A DNA stretch of 64,000 nt, from contig CANLCC010000002.1 of assembly GCA_947488815.1 (NCBI GenBank), positions 62,001 to 126,000 on the forward strand, given 5' to 3'. This DNA comes from CAIQIA01 sp945861105 (GTDB lineage Bacteria; Cyanobacteriota; Cyanobacteriia; PCC-6307; Cyanobiaceae). Numbering within the stretch: the first letter of the stretch is position 1; every line of letters begins with the position of its first letter. Positions 7,288 through 16,237 of this stretch are shown piece after piece. The translations under genes and the position numbers were made by a program. Below the pieces are notes generated by a model that worked only from the letters and a program-made list of their open reading frames with translations, was not told the DNA's origin and did not search any database.

Positions 7288-10200
7288 ATGTCCGTGACCG
7301 CCAGCAGCGGCAGCCCCAGGGTCAGCCCCCAGCTCTATGACACCCTGCCTCTCTCCAGCGTTCGCCAGGCGGAGCAACAGGACCGGTTCCCCGATGGCGG
7401 GGAGCTGGATGCGCTGATCACCTTTTTCCGCAGCGGCCCCAGCCGGGTGGCGGCGGCAGCGCGCCTGACGGCCAACGCCGACGCCATCGTGGCCAAGGCG
7501 GCCAACCGGATCTTTGTGGGTGGCACGCCGCTGGCGTACCTCGACCGCCCCGCTGCCCCCGCTGGCGGCGAGGTGCTGGCCACCGACCAGCAGGCCTTCG
7601 CCACCTCGGTGCAGACCTTCGTGCAGGGGAGCGGCGGGGGCGGACTGCTGGGTCGCATCCGCGAGGGCTTCCAGGCGGCCGCCGACGTGCGGGTGGTGCT
7701 CCCCACCGGCTTCACACCGATCAACGTGGCCCGCTACGGCGCCGCGTCCATGCGCAAATCCCTGCGGGACCTGGGCTGGTTCCTGCGCTACGTGGGCTAC
7801 GCGGTCGTTGCCGGTGATCCCAGCATCCTGGCGGTGAACACCCGCGGCCTTCGCGATGTGCTCGAGAAGGCCTGCTCCCTGCCGGCCACCAACGTGGCCC
7901 TGCAGGAGATGCGGGCGGCGGCGGCGGCCCTCTTCAGCGAAGAACCCGAGGCGCGGGCGCTGGTCATCGCCTGCTTCAACGTCCTGCTGCAGGAGCTGGC
8001 CCTGCCGACCCCTTCGACCCGGGCGCGCCTCGGCAGTCCTGAGCAGCAGGGCCTGCAACTGCCGGCCATCTATGCCCTGTCCGCCGAGGGAGCCCAGCGC
8101 TTCGTGATGCGTCCCGCCCTGTCCGGCGGGCAGAAGGCCGAGGTGATCCGAGCCGCCTACCGGCAGGTCTTCGAGCGCGACATTCAGAAGGCCTATTCCC
8201 AGGCCCCCTGTCCCGTGGAGGCCACGCAGGTGCGCCAGGGGCAGATCTCGATGCGCGAATTCATCCGCGCCCTCGGCCATTCGAAGGAGTACCGCCAGCA
8301 GTTCTACGGACGATTCTCCAACAGCCGTGTCGTGGAGCTGGCCTTCCGGCATTTCCTCGGTCGCGGCCCCAGCTCCCTGGAAGAGTTCCGCCGCTACTTC
8401 GCCATCGTCAGCGCCCAGGGCCTCAACGGCCTGGTGGATGCCCTGATCAACACCCTGGAGTACGGCCGTGTCTTCGGGGAAGAGACGGTGCCCTACCTGC
8501 GGGACCTGGGGGAAGAGGCCCAGGAGAGTGCCGGCTGGGGTTCGAACCGGCGGTTGTTCCGTTTCAGTGCCCCCTTCGAGACGGTGCCCCAGCACCTGAC
8601 GGTGTACGCCGCCTACCGCCAGCCCCTGGGTGACCAGCACGCCTACGGCGGTGGCAACGATCCCCTGGGCCTCACCTATGGGGCAATCTTCCCCTCGGCG
8701 ACGGCCTCGGTGCGCACCCGCCCCGCCCCCGTGGGGTATGCCAATCGTCGCCTGCTGGTGGGCAACGGCATCACCGCCCCGGGGCAGATGGCGAGCCCCG
8801 GCTTCCGCCAGGCCCAGCCCCGGCGCGTGGGGCCCAGGGTGGTGAGGCTGCAGCAGATCGCCACCGGCGGCAGTTCCGTGCCCCGTCGCAGCGGCCAGCC
8901 GAGCATCCGCAGCACCGAAGCCAGCACCCAGGCGGTCATCCGGGCCGTCTATGCCCAGGTGCTGGGATCGGCGGGCTACGCGGGCGAGCGACTCACGGTG
9001 GAGGAGATCAAGCTGGAGAACGGCGACCTCAGCCTGCGCGAGTTCGTGCGTCAGGTGGCGCGCTCGCGGGCCTTCCGCCGCCGGTACTGGGATGGGCTGT
9101 ACATCACCAAGGCCATCGAAGTGATGCACCGTCGGCTGCTGGGCAGGCCGACCTTCGGCCGCTGGGAGATCAATGCCTACTTCGACACCGCCTCCCGCAG
9201 CGGCTTCTACGGGGTAGTCGACCAGATGCTGAACAGCAGCGATTACCTCGAGGCGTTCGGCGAGGACACGGTTCCGTTCGAGCGGTTCCTCACCCCCACC
9301 GACCTGGTCGCCCGGCGCGTGCCTGGCTTCCGCCAGCCCCTGGCGACCACGGCAGCCGTCGAACCCGCCGGCACCCGGCCAGAAGCCAGACCGGCGGACA
9401 CCATGCGGACCCCTGGCAGCCTCACCCCCCGCAACCTGCCCCCACGCCGCTTCGTGGGCCCGGGCATCTGGTCATCGCGGGTGAGCGGTGAAGCCGAAGG
9501 GGCCTCCCGGCCCGCCACGGCCGGCGCGGCCACAGCCCCTGAAGCCCTGCGTCAGCTCCCCGAACCCGACCGTCGCTGGAGTGCGCCGCGCTGGCGGCCC
9601 GGCCAGAACCAGCCGGTGGTCTGGAACCCGACGCTCAGCGCGGTGGCCCTGGCCCCGTCAACTCCCCAGGCCCGTGCTGCGGTGCCCAGTGCTGGGCAGG
9701 GTCCCCGCTGGAGCGTGGCGGCAGCGGCCTCCGGCGGCTTCGGCCAGGCCGAGACGGCCACGACGGCCATGGCACGGGCCCTGCGCTCCAGCGATCCCCG
9801 TGGCCTGCGCCGCCGCGCCTCCCTTGGCCGGCCGGTCACCCTGGCCCGCGGCGCGGACCCCAGTGTCGTCCAGGAGGTGATCGACGCCGCCTACCGGCAG
9901 CTGCTCAACCGGGTGCCCTTCGCAGCCGAACGACTGGTGGATGCCGAATCGCAACTGCGCAACGGCCGCCTGACCGTGGCCGAGTTCGTCGCCCAGGTGG
10001 CCGGCAGCGATCTCTTCCAGAGACGGCTGCTGGCGATGGCCCCCCTGCGCGCCGCCGCCGCGGCCCACCTGGGGCTGCTGGGCCGGGCTCCGACCCCGGC
10101 AGAAAGCAGCGCCTTCCTGGCGACCCGCAGCAACCGCGGCCAGCTGGCGGCCCTCGAAGCCCTGCTCTCGTCGGCCGACTATGCGACGGCCTTCGGCCGT

Positions 10201-10323
10201 GACACCGTGCCCTACCTGCGCCTGGCCTCCCTGGACGGCATCCCGCTGCCGACCCTGAACCGCTCGGCGATGCTGTACGGAGGCAACGCAGCCCTGAACC
10301 CACCGCCCCGGGGCGCCATCTGA
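7288..10323 (+). CDS. apcE: Phycobilisome core-membrane linker LCM
   Basis: This 1011-residue protein is the terminal emitter and scaffold that attaches the phycobilisome core to the thylakoid. The N-terminal phycobiliprotein-like domain (about residues 1-240) carries the bilin-binding Cys196 in EKACSLPATN. Three linker repeats follow, at about 255-400, 535-670 and 857-985; each contains a segment of the type (I/V)xAxYxQ(V/L) and ends in (D/E)(T)VPxxR/L. Three repeats fit a three-cylinder core. The stretch between repeats 2 and 3 is a long Pro/Ala/Arg-rich linker of about 185 residues. The start is set by GAGGAG just upstream of ATG 7288. A terminator follows, so apcE appears transcribed apart from apcABC. 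Confidence 0.97.
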   Translation: MSVTASSGSPRVSPQLYDTLPLSSVRQAEQQDRFPDGGELDALITFFRSGPSRVAAAARLTANADAIVAKAANRIFVGGTPLAYLDRPAAPAGGEVLATDQQAFATSVQTFVQGSGGGGLLGRIREGFQAAADVRVVLPTGFTPINVARYGAASMRKSLRDLGWFLRYVGYAVVAGDPSILAVNTRGLRDVLEKACSLPATNVALQEMRAAAAALFSEEPEARALVIACFNVLLQELALPTPSTRARLGSPEQQGLQLPAIYALSAEGAQRFVMRPALSGGQKAEVIRAAYRQVFERDIQKAYSQAPCPVEATQVRQGQISMREFIRALGHSKEYRQQFYGRFSNSRVVELAFRHFLGRGPSSLEEFRRYFAIVSAQGLNGLVDALINTLEYGRVFGEETVPYLRDLGEEAQESAGWGSNRRLFRFSAPFETVPQHLTVYAAYRQPLGDQHAYGGGNDPLGLTYGAIFPSATASVRTRPAPVGYANRRLLVGNGITAPGQMASPGFRQAQPRRVGPRVVRLQQIATGGSSVPRRSGQPSIRSTEASTQAVIRAVYAQVLGSAGYAGERLTVEEIKLENGDLSLREFVRQVARSRAFRRRYWDGLYITKAIEVMHRRLLGRPTFGRWEINAYFDTASRSGFYGVVDQMLNSSDYLEAFGEDTVPFERFLTPTDLVARRVPGFRQPLATTAAVEPAGTRPEARPADTMRTPGSLTPRNLPPRRFVGPGIWSSRVSGEAEGASRPATAGAATAPEALRQLPEPDRRWSAPRWRPGQNQPVVWNPTLSAVALAPSTPQARAAVPSAGQGPRWSVAAAASGGFGQAETATTAMARALRSSDPRGLRRRASLGRPVTLARGADPSVVQEVIDAAYRQLLNRVPFAAERLVDAESQLRNGRLTVAEFVAQVAGSDLFQRRLLAMAPLRAAAAAHLGLLGRAPTPAESSAFLATRSNRGQLAALEALLSSADYATAFGRDTVPYLRLASLDGIPLPTLNRSAMLYGGNAALNPPPRGAI

Positions 10324-10349
10324 CGGCCAGCCCCACCGTCGGGATCCCA

Positions 10350-10380
10350 CCCCCGGGGAGGACGCCTCCCCGGGGGTTTT
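10350..10380 (+). terminator. Rho-independent terminator after apcE
   Basis: A perfect 12-base-pair GC stem (10350-10361 with 10365-10376, loop ACG) is followed by TTTT, 26 bases after the apcE stop. It separates apcE from the apcABC transcript. Confidence 0.85.
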
Positions 10381-10426
10381 GCCGTGGCCGTGGCCAGAAT
10401 TCTGATCACCATCGGACCCTTGATTC

Positions 10427-10456
10427 TTGTCAACAGTCCCCCAGGCATGATGTTAA
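10427..10456 (+). promoter_or_regulatory. Candidate apcABC promoter with long structured leader
   Basis: The 346-base gap 10324-10669 holds the apcE terminator and then about 290 bases with no gene. TTGTCA (10427-10432) and TGTTAA (10451-10456), 18 bases apart, are the best -35/-10 pair I can see. This would leave a leader of roughly 200 bases containing GC hairpins, for example CTGGCC-CTC-GGCCAG at 10591-10605. GAGG at 10657-10660 is the likely apcA ribosome binding site. The promoter is a visual match only. Confidence 0.35.
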
Positions 10457-10669
10457 GAACTCCCCTGAAACCCATTGCCAGGACAGGGTTCTCGTGATCA
10501 GCCATGCCGTGAAGAACTGTTACCGGCCCTTCGGCCCTGCGGGCCTCTTGCCACAGAATGCTCAGGCGGTCAGGCACACTGGCCCAGCGGCTGGCCCTCG
10601 GCCAGTCACCCCCACCCACAGGATCCCCGGTCACCGTTAAGGCGGCCGCTTGCTTCGAGGCAGAACTGC

Positions 10670-11158
10670 ATGAGCATCGTCTCCAACTCGATCATCAACG
10701 CGGACGCCGAAGCCCGCTATCTCAGCCCTGGCGAACTCGACCAGATCAAAGCCTTCGTGAGCGGCGGACAGCGCCGTCTCCGGGTGGCCCAGATCCTGAG
10801 CGAAGGTCGTGAGCGCATCGTGAAGCAGGCCGGCGGCGCGTTGTTCCAACGTCGTCCCGACGTCATCTCCCCCGGCGGCAACGCCTACGGCGAAGAGATG
10901 ACCGCCACCTGTCTTCGTGACCTGGACTACTACCTGCGCCTGGTGACCTACGGCGTCGTCGCCGGAGATGTCACCCCGATCGAAGAGATCGGCATCATCG
11001 GTGCCAAGGAGATGTACAAGGCTCTGGGCACGCCCCTCGAGGCGATGGCCCAGGGAGTCCGCGAACTGAAGACCGCCTCCATGGGGCTCCTCACCGGAGC
11101 TGATGCCGAGGAAGCTGGCTTCTATTTCGACTACGTGGTCGGCGCCCTCGCCTCCTGA
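10670..11158 (+). CDS. apcA: Allophycocyanin alpha subunit
   Basis: This 162-residue phycobiliprotein builds the core trimers of the phycobilisome with ApcB. The chromophore-binding Cys81 lies in MTATCLRDLDYYLR. The ATG at 10670 (after GAGG) gives MSIVSNSIINADAEARYLSP, the classical start; the open frame extends upstream without similarity. It is the first gene of apcABC, 39 bases before apcB, and high expression is expected from its role and the isolated promoter region. Confidence 0.98.
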   Translation: MSIVSNSIINADAEARYLSPGELDQIKAFVSGGQRRLRVAQILSEGRERIVKQAGGALFQRRPDVISPGGNAYGEEMTATCLRDLDYYLRLVTYGVVAGDVTPIEEIGIIGAKEMYKALGTPLEAMAQGVRELKTASMGLLTGADAEEAGFYFDYVVGALAS

Positions 11159-11197
11159 GGCCCGCACGCCCCATCCCCTTCATCTCCTCAGGATTCC

Positions 11198-11686
11198 ATG
11201 CAAGACGCCATCACCAACGTCATCAACCAGTCGGATGTTCAGGGTCTCTACCTGGACACCTCTTCCATCGGCCGGCTTGAGAAGTACTTCGCCAGCGGCG
11301 AACTCCGCGTGCGGGCTGCTGCCACCATCAGCGCCAACGCCGCCAGCATCATCCGTGATTCTGTCGCCAAGGCCCTGTTGTACTCGGACATCACCCGTCC
11401 GGGCGGCAACATGTACACCACCCGTCGCTATGCGGCCTGCATCCGCGACCTCGACTACTACCTGCGCTATGCCACCTACGCCATGCTGGCCGGTGACACG
11501 TCGATCCTCGACGAGCGTGTGCTGAACGGCCTCAAGGAGACCTACAACTCCCTGGGGGTGCCCATCGGTGCCACCGTCCAGACCATCCAGGCCATGAAGG
11601 AAGTGACCGCCGCCCTCGTCGGTCCCGATGCCGGTCGTGAGATGGGTGTCTACTTCGACTACCTGAGCTCCGGCCTCGGCAACTGA
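11198..11686 (+). CDS. apcB: Allophycocyanin beta subunit
   Basis: This 162-residue beta subunit of core allophycocyanin has the bilin-binding Cys81 in YAACIRDLDYYLRYATYA. Asn71 in RPGGNMYTT is the site that is gamma-N-methylated by CpcM in studied cyanobacteria. The start MQDAITNVINQSDVQGLYLD is canonical. It lies between apcA and apcC, with a 24-base gap to apcC. Confidence 0.98.
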   Translation: MQDAITNVINQSDVQGLYLDTSSIGRLEKYFASGELRVRAAATISANAASIIRDSVAKALLYSDITRPGGNMYTTRRYAACIRDLDYYLRYATYAMLAGDTSILDERVLNGLKETYNSLGVPIGATVQTIQAMKEVTAALVGPDAGREMGVYFDYLSSGLGN

Positions 11687-11710
11687 GCTCTCCTTCCGCT
11701 CAGGAGCCCC

Positions 11711-11911
11711 ATGCGACTCTTCAAGATCACAGCCTGCATTCCCTGTCCGGAAAAAATCCGGACCCAACGTGAACTGCAGAACACCTACTTCACCAAGTGG
11801 GTGCCCTACGAAAGCTGGTTCGCTGAACAGCAGCGAATCATGAAACAAGGCGGCAAGATCATCAAGGTTGAGCTCGTCACCGGTCGTCGTCAGACCAACG
11901 TCGGCAACTGA
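11711..11911 (+). CDS. apcC: Phycobilisome core linker LC
   Basis: This 66-residue small linker caps the ends of the core cylinders. The sequence MRLFKITACIPCPEKIRTQRE and the ending GRRQTNVGN fit the CpcD/ApcC linker family at full length. It is the last gene of apcABC, and a strong terminator follows at 11983-12009. Confidence 0.96.
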   Translation: MRLFKITACIPCPEKIRTQRELQNTYFTKWVPYESWFAEQQRIMKQGGKIIKVELVTGRRQTNVGN

Positions 11912-11982
11912 CCGCCAGCGAGCTGATCGCCAGCGAACTCATCGCCTGCGACTTGTCCTTCCTGGTTCTTCGTCCATCCATC

Positions 11983-12009
11983 AGCCCGGCATCGGCCGGG
12001 CTTTTTTTT
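11983..12009 (+). terminator. Rho-independent terminator after apcC
   Basis: AGCCCGGC-ATCG-GCCGGGCT (11983-12002) forms an 8-base-pair stem running into eight T. It ends the apcABC transcript, and it also shows that the ftsW start must lie downstream although its open frame extends through this hairpin. Confidence 0.93.
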
Positions 12010-12048
12010 GTCCCTGGGCAGGGGCAGTCAACGCCCCGGGGCGCGGTA

Positions 12049-13236
12049 ATGGCATCAGTCCCGAGAGCAGCGATGGCCCGCGCGGCATCACCATCCCATG
12101 GGGGTCTGCTGCCCCTCCCCCTCTCCGTCTGGCCGACGGAGACACGGCTGCTGCTGGGCCTGGTGGTCACCTGGTGCCTGTTCGGCCTCGTGGTGCTGCT
12201 CTCCGCCAGCTGGTGGCCGTCGCTGCAGGAAACCGGCAGTGGCTTCTACACAATCCAGCGCCAGCTGATCTGGCTCGCCATCAGCTGGGGTCTGCTGCTG
12301 GTCGTGATCCGCACCCCCATCCGGCGGCTGCTGCACCTGGCGGGGCCCGCCGTGCTGCTCGGCTGCCTGCTGATTGCCCTCACACTGGTGGTGGGCACCG
12401 AGGTCAACGGGGCCAGCCGCTGGCTGGTGCTGGGCCCGATCCAGCTGCAGCCCACTGAACTGGTCAAACCCTTCGTGGTGCTGCAGGGGGCCGCCCTCTT
12501 TGCCCACTGGCGGCGAATCAGCCCCGACCAGCGGCTGCTGTGGCTGGGCATCTTCGGTGGGCTCATCCTGCTGATCCTCAAGCAGCCCAACCTCAGCACC
12601 GCAGCCCTCACCGGTCTGCTGCTCTGGTTCATCGCCCTGGCCTCCGGGCTGCCCCTCACCTGGATGACCGGTGTCGCGGGCCTCGGTGCCGCCGCCGGCA
12701 CCCTCAGCATCATGGTCAACAGCTATCAGCGCGAACGGGTCACCTCCTTTCTCAACCCCTGGAAGGACGCCCGCGACTCGGGCTACCAGCTGGTGCAGAG
12801 CCTGCTGGCGATCGGCTCCGGAGGCACCACCGGCAGCGGCTTCGGCCTGAGCACCCAGAAGCTTTCCTACCTGCCGATCCAGACCACCGACTTCATCTTC
12901 TCGGTTTATGCCGAAGAGTTCGGCCTCGTGGGTTCCCTGGTGCTGCTGCTGTTCCTGGCGGTGTTTGGCCTGGTGGGCCTGCAGGTGGCCCTGCGGGCCC
13001 GGGGCAATCAGCTGCGCCTCGTGGCCATCGGCGCCACGACCCTGCTCGTCGGACAATCGATCATGAACATCGCCGTTGCCAGCGGAGCCATGCCGACCAC
13101 CGGTCTGCCCCTGCCCCTGGTGAGCTACGGCGGCAACTCCCTCCTGGCCAGCCTGTTCACGGCCGGTCTGCTGATCCGATGCTCCCTGGAATCCGCCGAA
13201 CATTCATCGCCGGTCTCGGGGCGGTCACCCTCCTGA
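12049..13236 (+). CDS. ftsW: FtsW/RodA-family lipid II polymerase, probably FtsW
   Basis: This SEDS-family septal peptidoglycan glycosyltransferase has about 10 membrane helices. Family segments are GASRWLVLGPIQLQPTELVK, RVTSFLNPWKD, GYQLVQSLLAIGSGG, TDFIFSVYAEEFG and GLPLPLVSYGGNS. The frame is open from 11953 but that part crosses the apcC terminator, so I start at ATG 12049 (395 residues); ATG 12073 is also possible. It overlaps the following lipoprotein gene by 58 bases and lies upstream of ccdA-ccs1. Confidence 0.9.
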   Translation: MASVPRAAMARAASPSHGGLLPLPLSVWPTETRLLLGLVVTWCLFGLVVLLSASWWPSLQETGSGFYTIQRQLIWLAISWGLLLVVIRTPIRRLLHLAGPAVLLGCLLIALTLVVGTEVNGASRWLVLGPIQLQPTELVKPFVVLQGAALFAHWRRISPDQRLLWLGIFGGLILLILKQPNLSTAALTGLLLWFIALASGLPLTWMTGVAGLGAAAGTLSIMVNSYQRERVTSFLNPWKDARDSGYQLVQSLLAIGSGGTTGSGFGLSTQKLSYLPIQTTDFIFSVYAEEFGLVGSLVLLLFLAVFGLVGLQVALRARGNQLRLVAIGATTLLVGQSIMNIAVASGAMPTTGLPLPLVSYGGNSLLASLFTAGLLIRCSLESAEHSSPVSGRSPS

Positions 13237-14138
13237 CCGCCTGCGGGGCCAGTGGCGACCCGCCGACTCCCCAGGCGCCGCCCTCGACCCGGGCGGCCCT
13301 CGACGACCAGGCCGGACCGCCGGCCCCCAACGGCCGCCGATACCCCCGGGTGCCCGAGCTGCCCACCCCCCTGGGCCGGCAGCTCGGCCAGGTGGAAGAG
13401 GCCCTGGCGAGCGACGACCTCACCCCTGAAGGGCTGGCCGCCCTGGCCCATCGCCAGCAGGTGCTCTACCGGCGCTGGTCCCTGAGGCCCGAATGGGACA
13501 GCACGGTGCTGGCCGCCCTCCCCGCCCAGCTGCGCCCGCGGGCCGAACGCCAGGTGGGGGCCCGCCGCGAATTTCTGGCGATGCACCGCCGTGCCCCCGT
13601 GGCAGAACGGTTGCCGGCCTGGCGCATCCTCACCCCCCTGCCGGCCGACCAGCTGCAGGCCGCCTACCGGCGGGCGGAAAAGGCCACAGGCATCGACTGG
13701 GCCACCCTGGCGGCGATCAACCTGGTGGAAACGGGCATGGGACGGCTGCAGGGCCTGTCGGTGGCCGGGGCCCGGGGCCCGATGCAGTTTCTGCCCAGCA
13801 CCTGGGCAGAAACCGGCATCGGCAAGGGTTCGATCGACAACCCCGAAGACGCCATTGCCGCCGCCGGTCGTTACCTGGTGCGCCGGGGGGGCCGGCAGAA
13901 CCTGCCCCAGGCCATCTGGGGCTACAACAACAGCTGGCATTACGTACGGGCGGTGCAGACCTATGCCGACCTGATGCGTGACGACCCCAGGGCCTTCAGG
14001 GCCTTCCACGCCTGGCAGATCCACTACGCCTCCCCCTCCGGTGATCTGTGGCTGCCCGAAGGCACCGAACACCTGCAACCGCTGCCGGTGGCCGAACACC
14101 TGCGCCAGGCCCCCTGGAGCGCCCCTCCGGCTCGATAG
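13179..14138 (+). CDS. Lytic transglycosylase lipoprotein (SLT/MltB-like)
   Basis: This 319-residue putative murein lytic transglycosylase has an N-terminal lipoprotein signal (IAGLGAVTLLTAC, lipobox LTAC at about residue 20) that places it in a membrane facing the periplasm. The C-terminal domain has the goose-lysozyme-like pattern: catalytic Glu in AAINLVETGMGR, then GARGPMQFLPSTWAETG and IWGYNNSWHYV. The start is ATG 13179, within the end of ftsW in another frame; the longer open frame upstream only shadows ftsW. The pairing with a SEDS polymerase suggests linked wall synthesis and cleavage. Confidence 0.88.
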   Translation: MLPGIRRTFIAGLGAVTLLTACGASGDPPTPQAPPSTRAALDDQAGPPAPNGRRYPRVPELPTPLGRQLGQVEEALASDDLTPEGLAALAHRQQVLYRRWSLRPEWDSTVLAALPAQLRPRAERQVGARREFLAMHRRAPVAERLPAWRILTPLPADQLQAAYRRAEKATGIDWATLAAINLVETGMGRLQGLSVAGARGPMQFLPSTWAETGIGKGSIDNPEDAIAAAGRYLVRRGGRQNLPQAIWGYNNSWHYVRAVQTYADLMRDDPRAFRAFHAWQIHYASPSGDLWLPEGTEHLQPLPVAEHLRQAPWSAPPAR

Positions 14139-14147
14139 GCTGACGCC

Positions 14148-14909
14148 GTGACCGTTCCCAGCCCCTCAGCCCTGGCCGCCGCCGCCGACCTTGCCGCCCT
14201 GGCCCGGTGGAGCGAAGGACTGCTGCAGCAGGGGCTCGACCATCCCGGCCCCTCCACCCTGCTGCTTGTGTTCACGGCGGGGCTGCTCACCAGCCTCGGC
14301 CCCTGCAACCTGTCGCTGCTGCCGGTGAGCCTGGCCTACCTGGCCGGCTTTGGCGGCAGCGGCCAGCAGAGTCCGGCGACCGCCGCCCCCTGGCAGCGCA
14401 GTCTCGGCTTCTGCGGCGGCGTGGTGGGGGCCCTGGTGCTGCTGGGCAGTGCCAGTGCCCTGCTGGGTCGTCTCTATGGCCGCACCCCCGCAGCCCTGAA
14501 CGTGGCGGTGGCCGTGCTGGCGTTGCTGATGGGTCTCAACCTGCTGGGGCTGCTGCCCCTGCGACTTCCCGCCGGCCCCGACCCTGACCGTTGGCGCCAG
14601 CGGGTGCCGGCGGCCCTGGGCCCCATGGCCGCCGGCCTTGCCTTCGGCCTGGCGGCGTCCCCCTGCACGACGCCGGTGCTGGCTGTGCTGCTGGCCTGGA
14701 TCGGCCGCAGCGGTTCGGCCGCCCTGGGCATGCTGCTGCTGGCGTGCTTCGGGGCCGGTCAGGTGTTGCCGCTGCTCCTGGCCGGCAGCCTGGCGGCGGC
14801 CCTGCCGGTGCTGCTGGCCCTGCGCCCGCTCAGCCGCTGGATTCCCTCCCTCAGCGGCGCCCTGCTGGTGGCCCTGGGGGGCCTGTCCCTGGTGGCGCAC
14901 CTGCCATGA
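14148..14909 (+). CDS. ccdA: Cytochrome c biogenesis thiol-disulfide transporter CcdA
   Basis: This 253-residue membrane protein passes reducing power across the thylakoid or cytoplasmic membrane to keep apocytochrome heme-binding cysteines reduced. It has about six helices with the two redox cysteines in the conserved pseudo-repeats SLGPCNLSLLP (first helix) and AASPCTTPVLAV (fourth helix). The start is GTG 14148. The stop overlaps the ccs1 start (ATGA), matching the System II pair CcdA-Ccs1. Confidence 0.95.
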   Translation: MTVPSPSALAAAADLAALARWSEGLLQQGLDHPGPSTLLLVFTAGLLTSLGPCNLSLLPVSLAYLAGFGGSGQQSPATAAPWQRSLGFCGGVVGALVLLGSASALLGRLYGRTPAALNVAVAVLALLMGLNLLGLLPLRLPAGPDPDRWRQRVPAALGPMAAGLAFGLAASPCTTPVLAVLLAWIGRSGSAALGMLLLACFGAGQVLPLLLAGSLAAALPVLLALRPLSRWIPSLSGALLVALGGLSLVAHLP

Positions 14910-16237
14910 GCCCGACCCTGGCCCCGGCCCGGTCCGCCCTGCTGCGCGGAGTGGCCCTGCTGTCGGATCTGCGTCTGGCCATCGTGCTGCTGCTGGCGAT
15001 CGCCCTGGCCAGCACCATCGGCACCGCCATTCCCCAGGGGGAAGAGGCGACGTTCTACCTCGAGCGCTACGGCGACCATCCGTGGCTTGGGCTGCTGCCC
15101 GGGCCGGCGGTGCTGGCCCTGGGGCTCGATCACCTGTACACAAGCCCCTGGTTCCTGGTGCTGCTGGCCTGGCTGAGCCTGGCCCTGCTGCTCTGCAGCC
15201 TGCGGCGCCAGTGGCCCGCCCTGCAGGCTGGCCTGCGCTGGATCGATTACAGCCAGCCGCGGCAGCTGAGCAAGCTCGCCGTGGCCCTCAGCCGCGACAG
15301 CGACGATGGGGCCATGGCCCTTGATCAGCTTGATGCCCTGCTGCGCCAGCGGGGCTGGGCGGTGCGCCGGGGTGACGGGAGGCTGGCGGCCCGGCGGGGT
15401 CTGCTGGGCCGCGTGGGGCCACTGCTGGTCCATGCCGGCATGGTGGTGTTCATTGCCGGGGCGGTGGTCGGCGCCTTCGGCGGCCAACGCCTCGAACGGT
15501 TTCTCGCCCCCGGCCACAGCCTTGAGCTGATCAGCCGCCAGGGCGGCCCAGGACTGGAACTGGCGCTCGAACGCTTCAGCATCGACCGCGACCCCCAGGG
15601 ACGACCCGAGCAGTTCACCTCCGAGCTGCTGCTGCGGGATCGACCGGATGACCCCGGCCAGCCGGTGCAGATCAGCGTCAACCATCCCCTGCGCCACCGG
15701 GGCGTGACGGTTTACCAGGCCGACTGGGGTCTGGCCCGGGTGGGGCTGCAGCTGGGCCGCAGCCCCGTGCTGCCCCTGCCGCTGCAGACCCTGCCGCAGC
15801 TGGGGGATCAGGTGTGGGGGCTGGTGCTGCCCACCCGGCCGGATGGATCCTTGCCCGTGCTGCTGACCCTGCGCAGCGAACAGGGACCCGCCGAGGTGTT
15901 CGGCCCCGAAGGTCAGCGGCTGGGCCTGCTGGCGGTGGGGGGAAGCCCGGTGGAGGTCGAAGGCCTGCCGCTGCGGCTCAGCGAGGTGCTGCCGGCCAGT
16001 GGCCTGCTGATCAAACGCGATCCGGGGGTGCCGCTCGTCTATGGCGGCTTTGCCGTGCTGCTCACGGGGGGGGTGCTGAGCCTGATCGCCACCCGGCAGC
16101 TGTGGGCCATCGCCGATGGCAACCGACTGCATGTGGGCGGACTCTGCAACCGCGACCTGACCGGCTTCGCCGACAGCCTGCCTGGGCTCGTGGACGAGGC
16201 CGTCAGTTGGCGTGCCGTTGACCGTGCCGGGCCGTGA
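14906..16237 (+). CDS. ccs1: System II cytochrome c biogenesis protein Ccs1/CcsB
   Basis: This 443-residue ResB-family partner of CcsA in heme delivery to apocytochromes c starts MSPTLAPARSALLRGVALLSDLRLAI. It has three N-terminal membrane helices (with ASTIGTAIPQGEE and YTSPWFLVLLAWLSLALLLCS), a large lumenal domain with HPLRHRGVTVYQADWG, and a last helix VYGGFAVLLTGGVLSL. The ATGA overlap with ccdA sets the start at 14906. The gene converges on queF with a 35-base overlap. It is needed for cytochromes f and c6, and thus for the electron transport in which the oxidase genes of this window also take part. Confidence 0.95.
   Translation: MSPTLAPARSALLRGVALLSDLRLAIVLLLAIALASTIGTAIPQGEEATFYLERYGDHPWLGLLPGPAVLALGLDHLYTSPWFLVLLAWLSLALLLCSLRRQWPALQAGLRWIDYSQPRQLSKLAVALSRDSDDGAMALDQLDALLRQRGWAVRRGDGRLAARRGLLGRVGPLLVHAGMVVFIAGAVVGAFGGQRLERFLAPGHSLELISRQGGPGLELALERFSIDRDPQGRPEQFTSELLLRDRPDDPGQPVQISVNHPLRHRGVTVYQADWGLARVGLQLGRSPVLPLPLQTLPQLGDQVWGLVLPTRPDGSLPVLLTLRSEQGPAEVFGPEGQRLGLLAVGGSPVEVEGLPLRLSEVLPASGLLIKRDPGVPLVYGGFAVLLTGGVLSLIATRQLWAIADGNRLHVGGLCNRDLTGFADSLPGLVDEAVSWRAVDRAGP

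Noticed and set aside
7207..9129. 640-residue minus-strand open frame inside apcE
   Set aside because: Antisense shadow of the apcE coding frame; no recognisable domain, while apcE motifs are clear on the plus strand.
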